DNA of 9,915 bases from Firmicutes bacterium UBA2595. Lineage in GTDB: Bacteria; Bacillota; Thermincolia; Thermincolales; UBA2595. The notes below the pieces were generated by a model, which worked only from the letters and a program-made list of their open reading frames with translations, was not told where the DNA came from and searched no databases. Within the stretch, counting starts at the first letter, position 1. Each line of letters opens with the position of its first letter. Position numbers and translations under genes: made by a program. Below, in pieces: positions 1 to 5,450 of the stretch. Location: positions 1-9,915 of the forward strand of contig DDKP01000013.1 of the NCBI GenBank assembly GCA_002339745.1. Direction: 5' to 3'.

Positions 1-1279
1 CCATCCACGTCAGTTGCTGGCCTGGTTCCCCGGCGGAAATCAAGCCGTCGCTGTCCATTCTGATACTGAAAAAAGTACCCGTGCGGTAATAGTGAATTAT
101 CTCCTTGAGAACCGGGTAAATTTCGCTCTTGATGAAGCCGTTGTCGCCGGTGTAGTTGATATATTTGTAGACGGCGTGGAAAAACCACAATGAAGCGTCT
201 ACCGTGTTATAAAGCGGCGCCTCTCCCTGGTCGGGAAACATGTTGGGGATAAGACCCTTTTCACAGTATCCTGCAAAGGTCCGCAGGATCTCCTTGGCTT
301 CCCCGTACCGTTTGGTTACCAGGGTCAGTCCCGGCAGGGCAATCATTGTATCCCTTCCCCAGTCGGTAAACCATGGATAACCGGCTATAATAGTTTTCGT
401 CCCTGTCGACTTCCTGACCACAACAAAGCTGTCAGCCGCCAGTATCAGCCTGTTGATAAACTCTTCCTGGAAACCGGCGTCCTCAATCAAGTGGGCTAAC
501 CGGCGCTCTGCTGTCACCTGCTCCAGGAAGGGATTTTTAACCGGCTTCATTCCTTCGGTTGAAGCAATTATACTGAATGACTGCCCGTTAGCCAGTTCAA
601 CTTCAAAATGTCCCGGCATAAAATGGTCCTCCCAGGGATTCAGTCCTCTCTGGTCTTCCAGCCTGTAGTATAAACCTTCAAACCAGTACCCCGGGCCGGG
701 AATATACTGCGCTTTATCTGAATACACCATGAACTTGGGAGCGCCGGGATAGGCTTCAATTGTCACTGAATTTTTCTCCGATGAACGGTTAAAAGGCCAG
801 TCGTTTTTTTGGGTGGTATGATGGTAGTGCCTGCAGTTCACAAGTGGAGTGACTTTTATCCTGGCAGTAGTATTGTCCCCTGTGTAAGCCGTATACCGTA
901 CAACAGTCGTGTTGGCGTTCCGGACCATAAATATTACTTTTTCCAAAATAACATCCCTTACGGCAAAAGAGTAAGTAGGATAAGGCCTCAGCTCGAAAGT
1001 CTGCAAATAGGTATATCCTGAGGGATAGATTCCTGATCCTGTATGATTGCTTCCTAACTGGTAGAATTTTCCTTCAATCTCAATTTCTTCATCCAGTTTG
1101 GCCAGCAGAAGGGTTCTTTCTCCGGGTGGGTTCAGGGCCGCAAACAGCAGCCCGTGATATTTGCTGGTGTTGGCCCCCAGGATAGTGGAAGAAGCATACC
1201 CTCCAAGGCCGTTGGTCACTACCCACTGTTTATCGGAACCTCGTTCGAAATTTCCCAGCTCGTTCCGGCTGAAAATCAT
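1..1279 (-). CDS. Glycogen debranching enzyme, archaeal type (amylo-alpha-1,6-glucosidase, GH133), 3' end outside window
   Basis: Open frame of 426 codons from the ATG at 1279 to the window edge; the C-terminal part is missing. Residues 22-48 (TNGLGGYASST, then NTSKYHGLLFAA) are the hallmark start of the bacterial/archaeal GDE N-terminal domain, spanning roughly 15-245. From about residue 275 the (alpha/alpha)6 catalytic domain begins, with GYPWFTDWGRDTMIALPGL at 300-318, NTVDASLWFF at 358-367 and GEPGQQLTWM at the cut end. The family cleaves alpha-1,6 branch points of glycogen and limit dextrins. No signal peptide is seen, so it is probably cytoplasmic. The start is supported by GGGAGG 7 nt upstream. 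Only 14 nt separate it from the GH15 stop codon, so co-transcription and probably coupled translation are likely. Full family length is about 650-700 residues, so about a third is missing. The family call is very secure; exact substrate preference is inference. Confidence 0.93.
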   Translation of the reverse strand, partial: MIFSRNELGNFERGSDKQWVVTNGLGGYASSTILGANTSKYHGLLFAALNPPGERTLLLAKLDEEIEIEGKFYQLGSNHTGSGIYPSGYTYLQTFELRPYPTYSFAVRDVILEKVIFMVRNANTTVVRYTAYTGDNTTARIKVTPLVNCRHYHHTTQKNDWPFNRSSEKNSVTIEAYPGAPKFMVYSDKAQYIPGPGYWFEGLYYRLEDQRGLNPWEDHFMPGHFEVELANGQSFSIIASTEGMKPVKNPFLEQVTAERRLAHLIEDAGFQEEFINRLILAADSFVVVRKSTGTKTIIAGYPWFTDWGRDTMIALPGLTLVTKRYGEAKEILRTFAGYCEKGLIPNMFPDQGEAPLYNTVDASLWFFHAVYKYINYTGDNGFIKSEIYPVLKEIIHYYRTGTFFSIRMDSDGLISAGEPGQQLTWM

Positions 1280-1286
1280 AACTCAT

Positions 1287-1292
1287 CCTCCC
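1287..1292 (-). promoter_or_regulatory. Ribosome binding site of the debranching enzyme gene
   Basis: GGGAGG on the minus strand, 7 nt before the ATG at 1279 and just after the GH15 stop codon at 1294-1296. It fixes the start of the debranching enzyme. An ATG overlapping the spacer at 1286 is out of frame and is not the start. Confidence 0.75.
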
Positions 1293-1293
1293 G

Positions 1294-3216
1294 TCAGGAA
1301 ACCCCTTCATCGAATACCCAGGAAAACCTATTGGTTTCGGAGATTATTACAACCAGCCACAAATACATGGCATGTGACCAGACCAGGGGTATCACCCAGG
1401 CCGGTTGGCCTGTGCTGCGGTCAACCTGTTCGGGTAAAAAATCAAGGGCTGTCCGGTGTCGCAACGCCCAGCGCAGGTACTCGCCCGATTTCTTCCAGTG
1501 ACCGGCTGCGGCATTGAACATGCCTAACCACAAGGTCGTCAGCACCCACGGATTACCTCCAATATATGGATCTCCGCTGTATCTGTGAAGCCCCCCGACT
1601 TTCCGGTTTGTCAGTGATTCCTCCAGATGATTGACTGTTTTCCTCATTCTTATGTCATCGGGCGTTATCACACCGAAAGGTACGGTTAATCCCAGCAGGC
1701 TGGCATCCGCCCGGTCGTCGCCATAGACCTCATAGGTTATATATCCTTTTGGCCCGATGATCTCCCTGATCTGCCCGCCCGCCCTTTTGATATTTTCAAA
1801 ATCATGGTAGCTTACAGATTTCCATCTTGTGCGTATAAACCTTTGTAAATCAGGGTCCCAGAAATAATCCAATATTTTTTCCTTCAAAGAAATTGAAGCC
1901 TCCAGCCATTTAAGAGCAAGTTCGTTCTTGCCGGCAGTCTCGGCCAGATGGCCGGCTCCTTTTAAACCGGCATAAACAGCCGCAAATGAGTACGCATGCT
2001 CACCGAAACGCTCTTCCCATAGATCCCATGACATCCGGGCAAGGTCGCTCTCATCGTTAAGCCAGGCTGTCAAAAACTCCGCGGCCCTAGCCACCGTGGG
2101 CCACATTTCCTCAAGAAAGTCACTGTCACCTGTCTCCTTATAATACTGAGAGATTCCCCAAATAATGGTTCCGGTTGAGTCAATCTGTTCCCCCCAACGC
2201 GGGGCCAACTGCCCATTGGTATACTGCCTCTGGGGCCAATCCCCTGCCGGATTCTGGTTATTAGCCGCCCACCGGTAGAAATCCCGGGCATACCCCGGGT
2301 AACCCGCCTTCAGCATGGCATGGGCAACAAAAGCTCCATCCCTTCCCCAGCAGTAGGCATATCCTCCACAACGGCTGTAAGACTCGTCAAACTCCGGAGC
2401 GGCGATTATACCCCCAGTATCACGGTTCATCAGCAGTTTGCAGACCATTACCGAACGCCGGAAGACCCTCTGGATGTTCTCGCTGGCTCGGGTGGGAGCG
2501 AAGCCCTGCTTCAAATAAGTTTCCCAAAAATCCGCAGTTTCTTGCAGCAACCTGTCTATCCCGCATTTTCTAGTATAAAAAACATTTTCCAGGACCTGTT
2601 GGCGCGTACTTCCGGCAGTAATGTAAACCTGTATGCTCTTGCTCTCGCCTGGCTTAAGCACACCCAGGTTCCATGCCTGGCACCCGTCAGGAGACATAGC
2701 AAGACTTTTGCCGTCAAAATTTCCGTAAAGTGAACTTTCACTGCACCAGCCGCACTGGTAATCGGTGGGGACCTTGTTGCCGGCCACACCGAACCAGATT
2801 CCCCTCCGGTAATGTAACATTATATCGTAATCATTGTCAAAACAAGTGGTGTTATACAGGTTCCCCTCATTAATAAAAAAAGACGCGTAATAAATAAAGA
2901 CTACTGGTACAGGGCTACCGGACAAGTTGGTAAGCTGGTAGCGCCGCACAACAATGTCCCTGTCGGGAACGACGAAGTCCAGGGTTGTCACCTGCAGTTC
3001 GAATCTTTTGGCCTTGGCCAAAGTCTTGAGAATATTGGTATCGTTGATATATTCCTGGGAGTAAACCCAATTTCCTTTGTCGTTAAGGCGGACAGCCTTG
3101 TCTCCGAATGCCGGGCTGAGAACTGCCGGCCAAGTCGCGTTTAGGTTTTGGGCCATGTCAATACCGGGCCAGAACAGGCGGTGCATCTCACCATTAGAGC
3201 CGAGTGTGGCCAGCAT
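1294..3216 (-). CDS. GH15 glucoamylase-type glycoside hydrolase (COG3387-like); 5' end disturbed
   Basis: The 640 residues from the first in-frame ATG look like a near-complete GH15 enzyme. An N-terminal beta-sandwich (about 1-235, starting MLATLGSNGEMHRLFWPGID) precedes an (alpha/alpha)6 barrel. Barrel motifs are YCWGRDGAF (288-296), QIDSTGTIIWG (344-354), DLWEER (398-403), GDPYIGGNPW (548-557) and LPEQV (594-598) followed by PLVWSHAMYLW (610-620). By analogy with fungal glucoamylase, E401 is the general acid and E596 the general base, so catalysis looks intact. The family releases glucose from the non-reducing ends of alpha-glucans with inversion of configuration. No signal peptide is visible, suggesting a cytoplasmic enzyme. 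It sits between an anchored glucodextranase-type module and a debranching enzyme. Oddity: family-like coding sequence continues 15 codons upstream of this ATG without any usual start codon, so this start may not be the ancestral one. Alpha-1,4 versus alpha-1,6 preference cannot be read from sequence. Confidence 0.9.
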   Translation of the reverse strand: MLATLGSNGEMHRLFWPGIDMAQNLNATWPAVLSPAFGDKAVRLNDKGNWVYSQEYINDTNILKTLAKAKRFELQVTTLDFVVPDRDIVVRRYQLTNLSGSPVPVVFIYYASFFINEGNLYNTTCFDNDYDIMLHYRRGIWFGVAGNKVPTDYQCGWCSESSLYGNFDGKSLAMSPDGCQAWNLGVLKPGESKSIQVYITAGSTRQQVLENVFYTRKCGIDRLLQETADFWETYLKQGFAPTRASENIQRVFRRSVMVCKLLMNRDTGGIIAAPEFDESYSRCGGYAYCWGRDGAFVAHAMLKAGYPGYARDFYRWAANNQNPAGDWPQRQYTNGQLAPRWGEQIDSTGTIIWGISQYYKETGDSDFLEEMWPTVARAAEFLTAWLNDESDLARMSWDLWEERFGEHAYSFAAVYAGLKGAGHLAETAGKNELALKWLEASISLKEKILDYFWDPDLQRFIRTRWKSVSYHDFENIKRAGGQIREIIGPKGYITYEVYGDDRADASLLGLTVPFGVITPDDIRMRKTVNHLEESLTNRKVGGLHRYSGDPYIGGNPWVLTTLWLGMFNAAAGHWKKSGEYLRWALRHRTALDFLPEQVDRSTGQPAWVIPLVWSHAMYLWLVVIISETNRFSWVFDEGVS

Positions 3217-3268
3217 CCGTCCGTTGCCGATGACAGCAGAGATTAAAAACGGCTTGATAAGGCACCAT
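3217..3268 (-). other. Out-of-frame 5' extension of the GH15 gene (probable one-base frameshift)
   Basis: Immediately upstream of the ATG at 3216 the same frame reads LIKPFLISAVIGNGR, which resembles the usual N-terminus of this GH15 subgroup and runs smoothly into MLATLGSNGEMHRLFW. Back to the in-frame stop TGA at 3291-3289 there is no ATG, GTG, TTG or CTG. An ATG at 3268 followed by GTG at 3265 sits directly after AGGAAAGG but is one base out of frame (offset of 52 bases to 3216). Removing one C from the CC at 3262-3261 would give MVLIKPFLISAVIGNGR joined to the main frame, about 657 residues in all. The frame arithmetic is seen directly; that this is a mutation or sequencing error is inference. 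Confidence 0.65.
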
Positions 3269-3276
3269 CCTTTCCT
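3269..3276 (-). promoter_or_regulatory. Ribosome binding site apparently belonging to the GH15 gene
   Basis: AGGAAAGG overlaps the stop codon of the upstream gene (TAG, 3277-3275). Its AGGA part is 4 nt before the ATG at 3268 and 7 nt before the GTG at 3265. Both candidate starts are out of frame with the GH15 body. The site therefore suggests that translation was meant to begin here rather than at the ATG at 3216. Confidence 0.55.
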
Positions 3277-4168
3277 ACAGCTTGACTTTCATGGCCAGCA
3301 GGTACTCAATGAACCTGTCCAGGAAGTCCTCCCAACGGGAAGAGACAATCGATGAAGGACCTACCGGTTCAATCACGGCCTGAGTCCTTTCGGCAACATT
3401 ATACGAGCCAAGCATCTGTTCCTGTTTGCCCTTGTCAGCCAGCAGGTCTATCACATTGGGGTCATAATCGGTGTCTGTACCACCTCCGAAGTTCCATCGC
3501 CCAACAGCCGTGTTCACAGGTCTGAAGTTGTCCGGCCCTGACCCGTCCTGGGAGCCCACCAGGATGTAATACCGCCATTTGTACGGGTTTCCGGGAAGCA
3601 GTGATTTAGGTACGGTTACTCTGATTGTCTTCTGATCAGGCTGCAGCCTGGCCTGCACTCCTTTGCGCCTTCCCTCGGCTCCCTCGTAATCACTGGCCCA
3701 GTATACCGAAGTCTTATTAAAACTTACAACCTTAATCAGGTATTTCCATGGGTTTCCCGGATCAAACAGAACGTTGGCCCCCTCTTTGAAAGGTTCGATC
3801 CTTCCGTTGTCAGGGTCATCAGATATGTATATCTGAATTATAGTATGGCTGAATCCCTCCGCAGCGCCCCATGGGTTGGTGACCCGGGCAAAAGCCATAT
3901 CAAAATAATAGTTATTCCGTAAAGTGAAAAAAGAAACCCCCAGGAGGTCAAAATGTTCTTTTTTAGGATCAAATATAGGCTCAATGGGGTACTTGTATGT
4001 GCCCGGACCGTAATCGTCGCCTTTCGGGTCATCCATGGCAAATATCACCCGTTGCTTGTTATACCGGTCCTTGGCCGATTTCACCGTAAAAGCCAGAAAT
4101 GCTAAACACATTGAGATCACTATCAGCAAAGCAACTCCAACGATAACCTTCTTGCTGGCCAATCCCAT
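3275..4168 (-). CDS. Membrane-anchored stand-alone glucodextranase C-terminal-like (DOMON/CBM9-like) domain protein
   Basis: A protein of 297 residues with one hydrophobic segment at 8-29 after a short Lys-containing N-terminus: a signal anchor or signal peptide. The one Cys in it (C21, ISMC) does not make a good lipobox. Residues about 42-245 resemble the C-terminal module of glucodextranase: DDPKGDDYGPGTYKYP at 46-61, NPWGAAEGFSHTIIQIYI at 98-115, YYILVGSQDG at 200-209 and NVIDLLA at 238-244. In Arthrobacter glucodextranase this module is attached to a GH15 catalytic domain and is thought to bind carbohydrate or the cell wall; here it is a separate gene just upstream of a GH15 gene. The expected location is outside the membrane. 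A C-terminal tail (about 246-297) ends in an amphipathic stretch. The annotated ATG is only 2 nt from AGGAGG, so the TTG at 4162 (residue 3) may be the true start. No catalytic role can be claimed; binding function is inferred from the family. Confidence 0.8.
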   Translation of the reverse strand: MGLASKKVIVGVALLIVISMCLAFLAFTVKSAKDRYNKQRVIFAMDDPKGDDYGPGTYKYPIEPIFDPKKEHFDLLGVSFFTLRNNYYFDMAFARVTNPWGAAEGFSHTIIQIYISDDPDNGRIEPFKEGANVLFDPGNPWKYLIKVVSFNKTSVYWASDYEGAEGRRKGVQARLQPDQKTIRVTVPKSLLPGNPYKWRYYILVGSQDGSGPDNFRPVNTAVGRWNFGGGTDTDYDPNVIDLLADKGKQEQMLGSYNVAERTQAVIEPVGPSSIVSSRWEDFLDRFIEYLLAMKVKL

Positions 4169-4170
4169 AG

Positions 4171-4176
4171 CCTCCT
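4171..4176 (-). promoter_or_regulatory. Ribosome binding site of the anchored module gene
   Basis: Perfect AGGAGG on the minus strand. It is only 2 nt from the ATG at 4168 but 8 nt from the in-frame TTG at 4162, so the spacing favours the TTG. The choice changes the protein by two residues only. Confidence 0.65.
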
Positions 4177-4200
4177 AAACTATGTAAGTAGTTGAACAGT

Positions 4201-4998
4201 TCACAACAGAAACTTTTCGATTGCTTCCGCGACACCGTCGTTGTTATTGGTACCGGTAATATAATCAGCCTGTCTCTTGATTTCCTCCGGGGCGTTTCCC
4301 ATGGCTATGCCCATACCGGCAAACCTAATCATGTCCAAGTCGTTATAACTGTCCCCAAACGCCATGACTTGATCCCTGGAAATATTGAATTTCCCAGTCA
4401 ATGCCTTCAGGGCATGTCCTTTAGTGGCATGAGGATGCATAAACTCAAGATAGTTGGGCTTGGACTTGGTAATGTACAGCCTGTCCCCCATCGCCTCATG
4501 CATTTCCGTCAGCAGTTTATCCAGCACGTCAGGAGATGCGATATAAAGAATCTTAGTGGGGTCGCGCCTCACAAACTCGAGGAGATTTCCCATAGGAACC
4601 ATCTCGACCCCGGCCCGTTGGGCATAGCCTGCGCCCTCCGGGGAGATGTTGTCAACATACAGGGTATCATCGAAATAAACGTTCATATGGACCTTATTTT
4701 TGTACCCTTCAGCCAGAACGACCCTGGCCAATTCCAGGGGAACAGGCCGCTCGACAAGAACATCGCCGGATAAGGCGTTTTTTACCAATGCCCCCTGGTA
4801 GGTAACAATGGGGACTTCTATTCCCAGTTCCCTGGCAAAAGGGACAGCTGAACGGTACATCCTGCCTGTGGCTATTGTAATAAGAGCGCCAAGTTCCGCC
4901 GCTTTTTGCAAAGCATACCTGTTCCTGGGGGAAATGTTCAGTTCATCATTCAACAGCGTATCATCCAGGTCTACCGCAATCAGTTTATATTTCCCCAC
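4201..4998 (-). CDS. Cof-type HAD-superfamily phosphatase (subfamily IIB)
   Basis: 265 residues, normal for the family. Motif I is VDLDDTLLN with nucleophile D10 and acid/base D12; motif II is ITIATGR with T44; motif III is K193 in TKGHAL; motif IV is GDSYND at 215-220 with D216 and D220 binding Mg2+. The segment between motifs II and III, about 85-185, is the C2B cap that selects substrate. Relatives are cytoplasmic Mg-dependent phosphatases of sugar phosphates, nucleotides or flavin precursors. All core catalytic residues are present, but the substrate cannot be read. The start is GTG, supported by AGGAGG exactly 8 nt upstream. It follows the YvlD-like gene by 16 nt and precedes the alpha-glucan genes by 32 nt, so a sugar-phosphate role in the same transcript is possible but unproven. 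Confidence 0.92.
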   Translation of the reverse strand: MGKYKLIAVDLDDTLLNDELNISPRNRYALQKAAELGALITIATGRMYRSAVPFARELGIEVPIVTYQGALVKNALSGDVLVERPVPLELARVVLAEGYKNKVHMNVYFDDTLYVDNISPEGAGYAQRAGVEMVPMGNLLEFVRRDPTKILYIASPDVLDKLLTEMHEAMGDRLYITKSKPNYLEFMHPHATKGHALKALTGKFNISRDQVMAFGDSYNDLDMIRFAGMGIAMGNAPEEIKRQADYITGTNNNDGVAEAIEKFLL

Positions 4999-5006
4999 AG
5001 GTAATG

Positions 5007-5012
5007 CCTCCT
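5007..5012 (-). promoter_or_regulatory. Ribosome binding site supporting a GTG start of the HAD phosphatase
   Basis: AGGAGG on the minus strand, 8 nt before the GTG at 4998 and 2 nt after the stop codon of the upstream gene (TAG, 5017-5015). The ideal spacing supports the GTG as the true start. Confidence 0.8.
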
Positions 5013-5014
5013 AA

Positions 5015-5377
5015 CTAATACCTGCGTCTTCCGGAGTTGTCTAATACAACTGCGCTTAAAAGACCGGAGACTATTGTAAGAATGATTGACCCAAAGAAGG
5101 CCGCCCAAAAACCGGAAATCTTGAAGCCGTCTACTGCCGAAGCTGTAATCAGAAGCATCAAGGCATTGACTACAAGGGTAAAAAGACCGAGGGTGAAGAT
5201 GTTGATAGGCAAGGTAAAAAACAGGACTATGGGTCTGATGACAGCGTTGATTACCCCCAGCGCCAGGGCCGTAACCAGTGCGGCGCCAAACCCCTTCACC
5301 TCAATTCCCGGCATCAGCCACGCCGTAAACAGAAGGGCCAGGGCATTCAGTAACCAGCGTATCGCCAAACCTTTCAT
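5015..5377 (-). CDS. YvlD-like small integral membrane protein (phage holin superfamily IV, PF04020-like)
   Basis: 120 residues with four predicted membrane segments at about 5-22, 30-49, 51-80 (containing the family signature) and 87-112, ending in a charged tail (RRRY). The signature is NAVIRPIVLFFTLPINIFTL at 44-63 followed by GLFTLVVNAL at 64-73: the Asn-Pro-rich pattern of the YvlD/DUF360 family. Despite the holin label, most chromosomal members are not phage genes and their role is unknown; Bacillus YvlD belongs to an operon linked to envelope stress. No phage genes lie nearby, so lysis is unlikely. The start ATG is preceded by GGGGGA at 5 nt. It is 73 nt after uvrC and 16 nt before the HAD phosphatase gene, with which it is probably co-transcribed. 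Family call firm; function unknown. Confidence 0.88.
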   Translation of the reverse strand: MKGLAIRWLLNALALLFTAWLMPGIEVKGFGAALVTALALGVINAVIRPIVLFFTLPINIFTLGLFTLVVNALMLLITASAVDGFKISGFWAAFFGSIILTIVSGLLSAVVLDNSGRRRY

Positions 5378-5411
5378 AGTAATCCCCCTTCTTAAATAAA
5401 CCTTTTTCTAT

Positions 5412-5420
5412 ATAATACCA
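5412..5420 (-). promoter_or_regulatory. Possible extended -10 promoter for the YvlD-like gene and downstream genes
   Basis: In the 73-nt gap after uvrC, the minus strand carries TGGTATTAT: a TGn extension followed by a hexamer one base from TATAAT. No recognisable -35 hexamer lies 16-18 nt upstream. A transcript would begin around 5405, giving a leader of about 28 nt with a ribosome binding site. This gap is the only sizeable non-coding space in the window, so it is the best place for an internal promoter. AT-rich sequence alone could produce this match. Confidence 0.3.
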
Positions 5421-5450
5421 CAAAAAATGACCGTTTCCTCTTGATGGTTT

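Noticed and set aside
4106..4108. Cys21 of the anchored module protein as a lipoprotein cysteine
   Set aside because: The residues before it (ISM) do not match a lipobox, and the hydrophobic stretch continues past the Cys; a signal anchor fits better.
4193..4203. Short palindrome TGAACAGTTCA at the end of the HAD gene
   Set aside because: Eleven bases overlapping a stop codon are expected by chance, and no second copy or promoter was seen.
4192..4773. Plus-strand open frame of 193 codons
   Set aside because: Antisense shadow of the HAD phosphatase, whose frame carries all four HAD motifs; no good ribosome binding site was recognised for it.
5015..5377. Holin or prophage remnant
   Set aside because: The family label comes from homology only; no endolysin, integrase or structural phage gene is nearby, and YvlD-like proteins are common chromosomal genes.
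5421..5450. Possible terminator after uvrC (run of T on the minus strand)
   Set aside because: The sequence before the T run forms only a 3-4 bp stem with a large loop, too weak for an intrinsic terminator.
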